Below, piece after piece: positions 1 to 10,578 of a DNA stretch of 64,000 nt (positions are counted from its first letter, which is position 1; each line of letters starts with the position of its first letter). The position numbers and the translations under genes are program-made. The notes beneath the pieces were generated by a model. The model was not told where the DNA came from and searched no databases. It was given only the letters and a program-made list of their open reading frames with translations. Source of the stretch: Hirsutella rhossiliensis (Eukaryota; Ascomycota; Sordariomycetes; Hypocreales; Ophiocordycipitaceae); the NCBI RefSeq assembly GCF_020360975.1, contig NW_025408673.1, forward strand, positions 3,720,001 to 3,784,000, read 5' to 3'.

Positions 1-2803
1 AGAGGTTTGAACCATATAACGAAGAGGGACCGCTATCCCTTGCCCTTACTGAGCGAGACCTTGCGAACGATAGCCAAGGCAAGGTGGTTCACCAAGGTAG
101 ATGTTATAGCAGCGTTCCATAAGATCAGGGTCGCCCCGGCGACGAGGAAAGACAACTTTCAGAACGCGCTATGGATCCTTCGAATGGCTGGTAGTTCCAT
201 TCGGCCTGACAGGCGCACCAGCAGCCTTTCAGCGGTACATTAACAGCGCGCTCCAGGATTACCTAGACGATTTTGTGTCAGCATATATCGACGATGTCCT
301 GATCTTCTCCTCTGGAAGCCTGCAAGACTACCGCGACAAGGTCGGCAAGGTCCTCCAACGACTGATGGACGCCGGGCTGCAACTGGATATCAACAAGAGT
401 GAATTCGAAGTCAAGGCTGTGAAATACCTTGGGTTTATCATCGAGGCGGAGTGTGGGATCCGAGTCGACCCTGAGAAGGTTGAGGCTGTGAAGGAATGGG
501 CAACCCGACGAATGTTAAGTCCGTGAGGAGTTTTATTGGATTCGCGAACTTCTACAGGATGTTTATGCCAGAGTTCTCGGTGATAGCGGAGCCGCTAACG
601 CGGCTAACGAAGAAGGACGTGCCATTCCGTTGGGATGAATTGTGCGAAGAAGCCTTCGAGAAGCTCAAGGACCTGTTGATCACGGCCCCGATCCTTGCAC
701 ACTTCCATCCAGAAAGGGAGACTATCGTGGAAGCAGACGCTTCAGGATTCGCGTCGGGAGGCGTGCTCTTGCAGAGAGATGATAAGGATGGACTGGTACG
801 ACCTGTCGCATACTTCTCGAAGAAACATTCGGCAGCCGAAGCGAACTACGCTATCCATGACAAGGAGCTACTCGCCATTCTCAGATGTTTGGAGCAGTGG
901 GAACCAGAGCTACGGGCAGTAGAGCACTTCAAGATCCTAACGGACCACAAGAACCTGAGGTACTTCTACTCGGAAAGGAGGTTGACAGAGAGACAAGTGC
1001 GGTGGTCGGAGTTCCTGTCCAGGTTCCAATTCGAGCTCGAATGGAGGCCGGGCCGCAAGGGCGGATTGCCTGACGAACTCTCTCGACGGGACCAGGATAT
1101 GCCGGCCAACTACTCCGATGAACGACTAAAGGGACGCATTATGAGGCTATTCCAAAATGATCACCTTAGAAGGGTCCCAATATCGACATTGTCTACCAAC
1201 AACGAGGTGCCCAGGAAATCAACTTCGGAAAAGAGATCAGGATATTTGAAGATGAGGAGTTACAGCAGCTGTGGCACGCCGCACGGCAAGAAGACAAGCT
1301 TTATCAAGAACTCACGAAGCTGGTAGCAGATGGAGCGAAGAGTTTGCCAACAGAGTTACAGAAGGTTGTCAGCATTTCAGAATGCTCATTAGACAATAGA
1401 GGCCTGCTGTGCTTTAGAGAACGCGTCTGGATACCCGGTTCGGAGCCGCTACGTACAAAGATCATCCAGGAAACTCACGACTCTCATATCACCGGACATC
1501 CTGGAAGGGACCTCACGTACTCGACTCTGTCGAGACGCTTCTTCTGGCCGGGTGCCGCTAGCGATGTACGTCGGTTTGTGCGCAACTGCGAGGTTTGCGG
1601 ACGAAACACCATCTGGAGGATACAAAGAAAGGACTCCTAAAGCCGCTCCTATTCCGCAACGCATATGGAGCGAAATTACCATTGACTTTATTACTGACCT
1701 CCCACCGTCGGGGAAAGATGGCGCGACGAACTGCATGGTGGTCACGGACCGACTCACCAAAGGCGTCGAACTCGAAGGATTGAACGATATTTCCACAGAA
1801 GCGGTTGCAAGAAGACTCTTCGAACGACACTACCCTGTCCATGGCATCCCAACGGCTATCACCAGTGATCAGGGTCCCCAGTTTGTCAGTGGTATGTGGA
1901 AAAGTTTCTGTCAGATGCTAGGGATCGAGCAGCGGTTGTCGACGGCGTACCATCCACAAACCGACGGTGCAACAGAACGAATGAACCAAGAGGTAGAGAG
2001 GATTCTTCGGATATGGACGAATTATCTGCAGGAGAACTGGTTAGACTTGCTTCCAATCGCGATGGCGACTATTAACGAGAGGAAGCAACCTCCACCGGAC
2101 TGAGTCCGTTCTTCTTCATGCACGGCTACCACAACGAGCCAATCCAGTTAGTTGAGCATCGAAGAACGGAAGACACGACGCAGGGGGAAGCGACAGCGGA
2201 GGATTTTATTCAGAGACTACAGGACGCCACGGAGTTTGCGCAAGCAGCGATAGCTATGGCCCAGGAAATACAGCAAGCGCAAGCCAACAAGCACAGGACA
2301 GCCGCACCGAGATACGAGCCTGGGGATTGGGTATACCTCAACTTGAGAAATGTCAAAACATCGCGACCCTGCAAGAAGCTCGATTGGCTACATGCCAAAT
2401 ATCAAGTGCTCGCGGAAGTTAACCCACATGCCTACAGGTTGGATGTGCCTGGGCGCATCCATCCAGTCTTTCACGTCGACCTACTCCGGCCAGTCCCCGG
2501 AGACCCATTGCCTTCGCAGAAACTCGATCAAGAGAGTGCCCCACCGGTGCTGGTGGACGGCGAAAGATGTACCTTGTTGAAAGAATTCTGGATGAAAGAA
2601 TGGAAGGTACGCATAAGAAGGTGCTCGTAAAATGGCATGATTACTCGCAGCCTACGTGGGAACCCCTTACCACTATTCGACACACCGATGCATGGAAGCA
2701 ATGGAAGAAGCATAAAAGGAGTGTCACCTTCTCAAGTCATCTTGCCACAGATTGCCACGATCCCCCGGAAGAGGAAACGTTGGAAGGGAGGGAGGTAATG
2801 TAA
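1..2803 (+). pseudogene. gypsy-1 (left copy) pol: RT, RNase H, integrase, chromodomain, 5'-truncated by window
   Basis: This is the 3' part of a Ty3/gypsy chromovirus polyprotein, which copies element RNA into DNA and integrates it. In order I see reverse transcriptase with the catalytic YIDD (about 284-295), RNase H (about 715-960), the integrase zinc finger (H-H-C-C, about 1475-1600), the integrase core with its D-D-E residues in VVTDRL, TSDQGPQF and ATERMNQ (about 1735-1995), and a C-terminal chromodomain (about 2565-2715). One-base indels break the frame near 175, 505, 1205, 1600, 2100 and 2560. The mirror copy at 24989-21831 keeps RT and RNase H in one long frame, so several of these breaks may be sequencing errors. 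The 5' part lies before the window. Confidence 0.9.
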
Positions 2804-2988
2804 CGGGCAAGCCGCTTTAACGGCGGCTGCGCCGCCTAGCTTCTAGAACCTTCCATTGGCTCGAAGCTATAAAATGCTATTGTGCTCTCATGTAGTAGAT
2901 TCTCTTTCTTTCTTTCTTTCTTCTCTATCTTGATAGTAAACAGCATAGGGACTAGTTAGTTGTATCAACTCACTAGAGGCCTTTCACA
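2799..2988 (+). repeat. gypsy-1 left copy, 3' LTR
   Basis: A 190-bp LTR that begins TGTAACGGGC and ends CTTTCACA. It is repeated at 21646-21835 and 33520-33709. A TATA box (TATAAAA) lies at 2868-2874. The 12-mer at 2927-2938 is the self-priming complement described for the full copy. ATGTG follows at 2989-2993, which is the reverse complement of the CACAT duplication around the full-length copy. Confidence 0.95.
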
Positions 2989-3349
2989 ATGTGCCAGTGT
3001 AACAGTGCAACACAGCATTTCTCTCAACCCGACTCAGAGCGCCATTGTTGCCCTAGTCAAGCAGCTACCAGAACAGACATACCACGTCTTCTTCGATAAC
3101 CTTTTTTCCTCGCCGAACCTTCTCAACGCTCTTCGTCAGCTAGGGATTGGGGCCACAGGCACAGCCCGAGTGAACTGTGGCTTCTATCAGCCCTTCGTGG
3201 AAGCAAAGAAAGCTGACACGAAGGGTGACTGTTGGCCTTGGGGCACGCTGAAGACTGCGCCTACCCCTGACGGTCAGGTAAGAGCATCAGAAGACAGGCT
3301 CCCTAGTAATTCCCCTACTAATTTGTCTTCTTCTTTGCAACTCGGCTAA
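2989..3349 (+). pseudogene. piggyBac-type transposase fragment (left copy)
   Basis: A broken fragment of a piggyBac (DDE_Tnp_1_7) transposase. Residues resembling YHVFFDNLFSS, NALRQLGIGATGTARVN and a downstream KGDCWPWGTLK block match the conserved core around a catalytic aspartate of fungal piggyBac proteins. It starts directly after the gypsy-1 LTR because gypsy-1 inserted into it. On the far side of the full gypsy-1 copy, at 33715-33776, a short stretch probably holds the upstream part. The fragment has no start codon of its own and no C-terminal cysteine-rich region. It stops in low-complexity sequence next to a LINE fossil, so it cannot encode a working transposase. Confidence 0.7.
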
Positions 3350-3354
3350 GCTAC

Positions 3355-3550
3355 CTAGCCAACACAACCGGCCTGCTAGGGCCTACGCAACTAGGGGGAA
3401 GGAAACAAAGATCTGCGATAGATACAGCCCTCCTCCTTACACACTATATCCAAAAAGAGCAAGCAGCAAAGAGGAAGGCTATTACCAGCACTCTCTTTCT
3501 AGATATAAAGGGGGCCTTCGACCATGTGTCGAAGGAACAACTAATAAGAC
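3355..3550 (+). pseudogene. LINE reverse transcriptase fragment (left copy)
   Basis: About 65 codons of a non-LTR retrotransposon reverse transcriptase. Recognisable parts are GGRKQRSAIDTALLL and STLFLDIKGAFDHVSKEQL, the fungal LINE motif containing the first catalytic aspartate of RT. No endonuclease, YADD box or 3' tail is attached. It differs from the LINE at 26392-32281, which has a different residue run at the same motif, so it comes from another family. It lies directly behind the piggyBac fragment, so both are old fragments that predate the gypsy insertions. Confidence 0.7.
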
Positions 3551-3878
3551 CGTCAACGGCAATCTCATCAATCCATCAATCAACGGGAGCATGAATTGAA
3601 TTGACAAGCTTATTCAGCAGACACTCGATTGAGTTGATTGAGTTGACGGTTGCTCAACTATATTGAGCAACCGTTGCTGGGATTGAGTGGTTTGCCACCC
3701 TGGGTCTGCCGGTTTTTTGTATTCAATCTTGTTTGATTTGTGTGTGTGTTTTAAGTTTGCCAGTTTTGAATTGTTTTTAAGTCCTCTATTTTACTTCATC
3801 CTCCGACACCGAAGCTTCTCTGCGCGACTACTCCGAAAAAAGAGGGGGGTAGCTGCTCGCAACCAATACAGACGCACT
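3551..3878. other. AT-rich spacer with a 12-bp perfect hairpin
   Basis: No gene is recognised here. The sequence holds repeated ATTGAGTTGA-type words and a perfect 12-bp stem with a 5-bp loop at 3646-3674 (ACGGTTGCTCAA, loop, TTGAGCAACCGT). The mirror copy is at about 20756-21085. It may be the end of an unrecognised small inverted-repeat element. Confidence 0.5.
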
Positions 3879-4044
3879 CTATGGCCCTGCCCTACCCATT
3901 ACGGTGCAGCCAGACCAACGGAACCCCGGCCCAGCGCTGGCACGCAAAGCAGCCCAATTTGGATCCTGGTATGAGCTGGGGCACAGGTTGCAATCGATCT
4001 CGTTGCCCATAGCCGGATCGTACATACAGCGGCCTGGTGGGTTC

Positions 4045-4266
4045 TGTCACGACCCTGGGCGCCAGCGTAGAGCCGCCAGCGCAGAACCTCACCAGTGTCA
4101 CGTGCCCAAGCAGCATCACGTGCCCACGCGCGACCTCGTGTCTATATAAGGGCCCGCTCGGTCGTGTAGTCTAGTCTTCCTTTCTTGCTCCTTAGCTTTG
4201 AGTCTTTGTTCATAGTGCCAATACATCTTTATAGCCGTCAAGGCTCGTATGTGCCTGGCCGTAACA
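4045..4266 (+). repeat. gypsy-2 left copy, 5' LTR
   Basis: A 222-bp LTR that begins TGTCACGACC and ends GGCCGTAACA. It contains a TATA box (TCTATATAAGG, from 4141) and is nearly identical to 9903-10123. GGTTC at 4040-4044 is the target duplication and matches 10124-10128. The 10-mer AGCTTTGAGT at 4194-4203 is complementary to the primer-binding site just outside the LTR. Confidence 0.97.
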
Positions 4267-4543
4267 CTACTCAAAGCTCAATAAGATCGCTTGCCAGCGA
4301 TTAAGCAAATAGGCACCGAGCTTTCACGTCACACGCGCCTGACGTAAATCCAGCGCATCCGTTCTGACCGTTCCGACCAAGACTCCGACCACCGACCAAG
4401 TGATCCTCAAGGCTGAGATCACGTCCGTTCCGACCAAGACTACGCGTGTGTGTAGTCGTCCGACCAACCGTTCCGACCAAGGGATTCGTCCCGTCTGACC
4501 TCCGACCGTCCCTGCTCGTGCAGGCATCTGACCGTGATTCCGC
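4267..4543 (+). promoter_or_regulatory. gypsy-2 primer-binding site and untranslated leader
   Basis: ACTCAAAGCT at 4269-4278, two bases after the LTR, is the reverse complement of AGCTTTGAGT inside the LTR. This arrangement fits Tf1/sushi-type self-priming by the element's own RNA. The rest of the leader has no reading frame and repeats GTTCCGACCAAG three times (about 4368, 4430 and 4469). That repeat could serve RNA packaging, but its role is unknown. Confidence 0.7.
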
Positions 4544-5749
4544 GTGGTATCATTTCCGACCCTAGACTCTGACCTCGAGACTATGATATCTGAGGAAGCC
4601 CTGCCATCGGATCAGCCTCGCCGTTCCACCCGGCTTGCTGGCCAAGCCACTGAATCCGAAATAGTAGCCATGGCTGCCCCGAACCCCCAAGACGCTCTCA
4701 TCCGCGAGATGAGAGAACAGATTGCGGCCTTAACGGCCCGTCTAAATGAACGCTCTCCGTCTGTTGAATCAAATCGACAGCACCGGGAGCCCTCGACTGC
4801 TTTGCCGGCCCAAATGGCCCGGCCTTCCGACCAACAGGCAAAGCTGCCTGGCCTATTTTTGCCCCCTTCCCAGAGGGCAAGAACCCGAGTACAGCGACGC
4901 CGCCAAATCGCGCATCAAGGTCTCGCGACGTTCTCAGGAAGAAGGACGAGTTCCATTCCTTCATCCTGAGCATAAAGAACAAATTTGACGAAGACGTGCG
5001 AACCTTCCGGACTGAGAACAGCCGGATGGTCTGTCTGTATAACCTGCTCGAGGAAAAGCCCGCCGAGCACTTGAAACCCGCTTCTCCTCTGACACTCGAC
5101 CCTTCTCTGGAGTGGCAGAGATGATCCAAGCCCTTGAGTCCGCCTATGGCAATCCGAATGAGCTTTCCGAGGCTCTTGACCGCCTGCAACGCCTCCAGTT
5201 TACCGTGAATGGGAAGACCGACATTGTGGACTTTCTTGCGGAATTTGACTACTTAACTGCGACCGGTCGTGTGCCCGAGGACCAGATGAAGCATACCCTG
5301 TGGCAGCACATCCCGGCCAACCTAGATAACAGCCTCTTGACCAAGACCCGCGACGAGTCCGTGACCTACGAGGTTTTCTGTGGGTTCATTAAAGACGCTG
5401 TCCACTGCCAGAAGAGGAGTATGAGGCAGACACAGGACTCCCGCTCTTCCGACCGATCTCGCCGCGCGCCGACTAAGACTGCTCCGACTACCGCCAAGAC
5501 TCCGAACAAGACCGGCTCGACCCTATCACCTCGCGTGATGCTGGCAGAGCCTTGACCGACGATGAGAAAAGGGTCCATTGGGATAATGGCACCTGCTTTA
5601 TTTGTGGAAAAACAGGGCACCTCTCTCGCGAGTGTCCCGACCGCACCCATGCTGTCTCCCGTGTCGCCTCCGTCCCTGTCCCTGCCAACGACTCTGATCA
5701 AGATTCGGAAACGAATAGGACCATCACAAGACTCCTTGATGGTCCCTAA
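4544..5749 (+). pseudogene. gypsy-2 left copy gag with CCHC zinc knuckle
   Basis: Gag forms the particle and binds element RNA. The start at 4544 opens a Ser/Thr- and charge-rich N-terminus. A coiled-coil-like stretch follows (REMREQIAALTARLNE), then a capsid-like helical domain (about 5112-5400, with DIVDFLAEFDYLTATG). A CCHC knuckle lies at about 5590-5635 (CFICGKTGHLSREC). The frame breaks near 4855-4940 and again near 5555. In the mirror copy, 20090-19509 is open across the first break, so some shifts may be technical. The gene sits directly behind the self-priming leader. Confidence 0.85.
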
Positions 5750-8700
5750 GGTGTCACAGACAGCGAGTAGGTCTAGCAAGTCATTCACTCTGCCAAGTCA
5801 AGTCCAAGTGGATGGTGTGAGCCTACCTGCCCGCTCCTCTGTGATACCGGGCCGAAACCCGTTTGCTGGTTAGCCCAACCTTCGCCCAGTCCGCCGCCCA
5901 AAGACTCGGAGCCCAGATTAAGGAGCTCCCGAGTCGGATTCTCCAAGACTTCCGTGGAAAGCCAGCCGGCTATATCCAGAAACAGCTGGTCGCCACTTTC
6001 GTCATCGATGGCCGTTCGTTCGCAAACGAGACATTTGATATAGCTGAGTGTGGCCATGATATCTTTATCGGTCTTTTCTGGATGCGGGAGAAGCGCCTCC
6101 TGCTTGACTGCGCCGCCCGACAGATCATCTGGCCAGATGATCTTCCTGCCTCGCCAAGTTCTCCCCGACGATCCAGCTCTCTCGTCAAGCCCCGCTCTCG
6201 GGTCGGATCGACCCTAAGATCCAGGCCGACGCTGAGAGGCGGAACCGCCTGCTCGAGAAAGAGGAGAAACGCTACCGGATCCTCCACAAGAACTGGGGCC
6301 GCTCTGATCAAACTCCTCCGGCCTCTGTCCCGACCCGTTACCGACTCCGTCTCCGTCGTTTCAGTCCAAGTCTCCGTCTGCCAAGAAGTCTGTCCGTTTT
6401 CAGCTCACGACCGCCCCTGCTACCGACTTCGTCTCCGTCGCCTCGATCCAAGCCTCCGAAGATCAAGCCCTGATTAACGCCCTGGTCTGCCAAGTAGAGT
6501 CTCACGAGAGATTCGAACAGTGGAACGAACTCGAACCGTTGATGCCCCGGGATCCAGTCCAGCTCGAGCCAAGCTCCGGCCTTGACCAGACCGTCCCTAG
6601 TGCTCGAACCGTTGCTAAAGTCTCCCCGGATCAAAAGACCTACCAGGGACAAAGCATTCCGTTCCCTCAGGGAGAAGACCCTGAGCATGTTGCTTGTGTC
6701 CGTAGTCGTCTACCGCCCCAGCTCACCCATCTAGAGGATTCTTCTCGAAGAAAGAGGCCCACACCCTACCTTCGAGCCGACCCGGTCACGATGTAGTCCT
6801 AGAGCTTGAGAAGCCTCTTTCGCCGACAGGACCCCATCGTACCGCACGCCCGTTAAGTATCTGCCTCTAGAGAAAGAGACTGTCGATCACCTCCGGGAGA
6901 TAGACTTCATCGAGCCCGATCCGAGTCCGCACGCCGCTTCTGTCCTCTTCGCTCCGAAACCGAACACGACCGCCCGCCGCTTCTGCATCGACTACCGTTG
7001 GATGAACGATCATCTTAAAAGTCGCATCACGCCCGCTCCGTCCCTCGAAGGTACTGCTTTCGGTTGCCGTGAAGCTCAACGCTTCACGAAGATCGATGTG
7101 ATCCAGGCCTTCCACCGTCTCCGCATGGACCCTGACTCCGAGTATTTGACCGCCTTTCGCACCCGTTTCGGAACTTTCCGCTGGAAAGTCCTCCCGTTCG
7201 GTCTGAAGGTAGGTCCCGCCTGGTTCCAGCAGTTTATCAACGCGCAGCTTCACGATCTCCTCGACCGGTGCGCCAGCGCCTACGCAGATGACGTCCTGAT
7301 CTACTCGGATAAAGAAGAAGACCACTGGAAAGACTGTCAAGAAGTGATCTGGCGACTCCATCAGGCAAACCTCCAGGAGACATCAAGAAGTCTAGATTTA
7401 ACGTGACCAAGGTTGACTACCTCGGCGTTCTGCTTGAAGCCGGTGTGGGCCTTAGTGTCGACCCTCGGAAAGTTCGATCGATACAAGACTGGAAGTTTGA
7501 GGACCTCCGAGACCGCACCGCGATCCGATCATTCGTTGGCCTATGCAACTTCATCCGTGTTTTCTGCTACCACGCCTCTGGAGTGGCAGAACCCTTGAAC
7601 CGGTTGCTTAAGAAGGATGTTGCCTTTGTGATGGGCCCGGAGCAACGCGAAGCATTTGATCAACTCAAGCGCCTGGCTATCGAAGCCCCGGTCCTCGCCT
7701 TCTTTAGACCAGAACTGCCGACCCGACTGGAGACCGATGCCTCCCGGAATGCCACAGCTGGTGTTCTATGGCAGGAACAGCCTGATCAGACCTGGAAGCC
7801 CGTTGGATTCTTCTCTAAGACCATGACCCCGGCCGAGCGAGCCTACCCAATCCAAGATCGAGAGCTCCTCGCCGTCGTACAGAGTCTAGAGCACTTCTAC
7901 CCAGAGCTCTTAGGCCAGAAGTTCGATGTGATCACCGATCACGAAGCCTTAGTCCATTTCTCTACGAAGCGCCTGCTCTCGGTACGACAGATCAGATGGT
8001 CCGACTTTCTCGCCCAGTTCGACATCCGTTTCCTCTACCGCCCCGGTCGACTGAACGTAGTCGCCGATGCCCTCTCCAGGAAGACAGCGGAGCTCCCTAC
8101 CGTAAAGGCCCGGGAAGCCGAGGAACGCACGGTGACCCTGATCCTCCGGAAAGGCTAGGCTTCGCGACCGACTCTCTAGACCCTACGGCCGCCGGCAACC
8201 TGCCCTCAGAACTTTAGTCCCGAACCTAAGCCTACTAGACCATTAGTTCTGAGGGCCACGAGTGCCCTACAGACCCCAGAAGACCGAGGATACAGCAGAC
8301 GCCCGATCAAGACCGCCCAGAACTAGACCCGAACTCGGTCCCGAAGGGAGCCGAACTCGTTTCGTTGATCCGCCAAGAGAACCTCCTCCAAGACCTCGGT
8401 ACCCATGGAACACACCTGGTCGTACCAGCCCAGACCTCAGACAAGCAGACGTTTCTTCAGACCGCGCTCATTCGCGAAGCCCACGAACCCCAGATCTTCG
8501 CTCACGCCGGACAGAACAAGGTGATCAAGCTGCTCCAACGAGACTTCTACTGGCCAAGGATGAAGGAGGATATCCGTCGTTATATTCGGAACTGCCACGA
8601 CTGCCGCCGCAACAAAACCCCTCGAGACAAGACCCCTGGACTGCTCCATCCACTGCCCGTACCGACCTCTGTTTGGGAGCACGTCGAATGTGACGGGAAG

Positions 8701-9862
8701 GATATGCCGAAAGACCGTTACGGATATGACTATGTTTGGACCTTCGTCTGCAAGCTAAGCCGGATTATCGCCACGCTCCCAGGAAAGAAAACGATACGGC
8801 AGAAGTCTTAGCTAGCCGCTACTTCCGCTACCTCTATCGTTTCTTCGGTATGCCCTCGTATGGATTTCTGACAACGCTGGACAGTTTATTTCTGCCTTCC
8901 TCGCAGAGATTAACCGGCTCACGGGAACGAAGCATCGTCATGGAAGCTCCCTACACCCTCAGACCCAAGGTGTAGAAGTCACAAATCAATACCTAGATCA
9001 AAAGCTACGATTCTACGTGACGAAGCATCAAGATAACTGGAGTTCCCTGCTGCCCGCCCTCGACTTCGCCCATAACTCGTCTTGGCACTCTTCCATCGAC
9101 ATGGCACCGTTAAAAGTAGCCCTAGGCCGAGATATCCGGAACCCCCTGTCACTGCCCCCGACTGACAAGACCGCTGCCACCGGACCCGCCGCCAGAGCTA
9201 GGGAACTTGTGCAGACCGCCCAGGAAACCCAGGAAGACGCCAGGAATGCTGCCACCGCCGCTCAAGAACGTCAGAAGGAACAGGCTAATAGGAAACGACG
9301 ACCAACCGACTTTGCCATCGGTGACCGAGTTTTTCTCAGCAGGAAAGGCTTCGCCACGAACGCTCCGACTACTCGGCTAGATAACCAATGGTCAGGTCCG
9401 TTCGTAATCCTGGAAGAACGCGGTCATAGCTACGTACTGCAGCTGCCCGAGTCGTACAAAATGAAGAACCTATTCCACGCCGACCGTCTTCGAAAAGCAG
9501 CCGATAACCCCTTGCCCCAGCAGATCCAGTCACCTCCGCCACCCGAGGAGATCAACGGAGAACCCGAGTGGGAGGTTGATCAAGTCCAGCAGTCTCGAGT
9601 AACCGGTAGGAGTCGACGACTGGAATACCAGGTCTTATGGAAGGGATGTGACCCTGATGAGACCTGGTACCCGGCTAGGAATTTCCGTAACGCACCAATG
9701 GCATTGAAGATTTTCCACGATGAACATCCGGACGCAGCAGGCCCACCCGTCAACCTGCAATACTGGATCGAATGTGCTGCAGCGGAGGAGGGCTGCGAGG
9801 AACGAGACGATGACGACACAGCAGAGAAAGCCGTGAAACCAAGAACCCGCCGCCACGACTGA
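5750..9862 (+). pseudogene. gypsy-2 left copy pol: protease, RT, RNase H, integrase, chromodomain
   Basis: Polyprotein of the second chromovirus. The protease region (about 5800-6120) keeps a CDTGAET active site only in the mirror copy; here one base is missing. Reverse transcriptase (about 6860-7400) has YADD. RNase H (about 7720-8080) begins LETDASRNATAGVLW. Integrase has a zinc finger (about 8490-8620), then a core with residues in ECDGKDMP, ISDNAGQF and GGVEVTNQ (about 8690-8990). A C-terminal chromodomain lies at about 9560-9720 (LEYQVLWKGCDPDETWYP) and probably directs integration to marked chromatin. Frameshifts near 5850, 6150, 7380, 8160-8260, 8790 and 8850 prevent a single product. 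Confidence 0.9.
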
Positions 9863-9902
9863 CTACCTTGATACGCATATCAAGGCCTTAGACGGGGGGC
9901 AG

Positions 9903-10123
9903 TGTCACGACCCTGGGCGCCAGCGTAGAGCCGCCAGCGCAGAACCTCACCAGTGTCACGTGCCCAAGCAGCATCACGTGCCCACGCGCGACCTCGTGTC
10001 TATATAAGGCCCGCTCGGTCGTGTAGTCTAGTCTTCCTTTCTTGCTCCTTAGCTTTGAGTCTTTGTTCATAGTGCCAATACATCTTTATAGCCGTCAAGG
10101 CTCGTATGTGCCTGGCCGTAACA
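9903..10123 (+). repeat. gypsy-2 left copy, 3' LTR
   Basis: A 221-bp LTR, near-identical to 4045-4266. A polypurine tract (GACGGGGGGCAG) precedes it and GGTTC at 10124-10128 follows as the 5-bp target duplication. The near-identity of the two LTRs implies a recent insertion. Confidence 0.97.
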
Positions 10124-10307
10124 GGTTCCCACCCGTGAAACCGGCTGGTAGGATCCCTTCGCGACCGATTCGTATCTGACCGCACCCGTTCCTTTCACAG
10201 TGTAAGGACAACCATGCTGCTGATTCCGAGCCCCAACAACCGTAAGCCGTATTCAAAGCCCGTGCACAGGTACCCCAGACGAACACGACCGCGACTGGCG
10301 CGAGCAT

Positions 10308-10578
10308 GGTCAAGGTAAGTTACGGCTATATATGCTGATGAACACAAGACGGTTTAAGAGGGGGGCGCTAGACCGTGAGTGGCGTTCAGTGGTAGAATAG
10401 TATCGCGGAATGACTGAATATTTTAAAAAGAAACACAAGTAATGATTCTAAAAGCTGGACGATAAGAGGGGAGCAGACTCCTCCTTATATAAACAATTTC
10501 GGAATAACCAAGTGACATATACAGTTGTACCTCGTACCATATTGAACCGCATTGTTTAGTCATCCCGTTCCGAAGATA
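10308..10578. other. Non-coding stretch between the secreted-protein candidate and the MULE
   Basis: No gene is recognised. It is part of the inverted repeat (mirror at about 14065-14333). It contains a TATATA word near 10327 and ends with CCGAAGATA at 10570-10578, the left copy of the MULE target duplication. Confidence 0.6.

Larger units (their letters stand above)
3879..10307 (-). pseudogene. Small secreted cysteine-rich candidate ORF split by gypsy-2 (left copy)
   Basis: On the minus strand an ATG at 10307 opens a frame with a hydrophobic N-terminus (MLAPVAVVFVW) of signal-peptide type. The frame runs to the gypsy-2 insertion at 10124 and resumes beyond it at 4039-3879. Counting the target duplication once, the two pieces total 345 nt with no internal stop, and the mature part has several cysteines. 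The mirror copy has one-base differences that shift its frame. A TATA-like word lies only about 20 bp before the ATG, which is close for a promoter. I recognise no family. It could be a small secreted effector-like protein or a chance frame. Confidence 0.3.
1..10578 (+). repeat. Left arm of giant inverted repeat
   Basis: This stretch is the reverse complement of 14065-24633. Position 1 pairs with 24633 and position 10578 with 14065, so the two arms differ by a net 9 bp over about 10.57 kb. The left arm continues after the MULE insertion at 13574-13633. Outside that insertion, the differences I checked are mostly single-base changes in homopolymer runs, for example near 175, 505, 4857 and 8852. 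The arm runs off the start of the window, so its full length is unknown. Confidence 0.95.

Noticed and set aside
3879..4044. Ricin-type lectin fragment suggested by an AQRWHAK run
   Set aside because: Only one short resemblance in one frame, with no repeated beta-trefoil motif. The minus-strand frame is longer and continuous.
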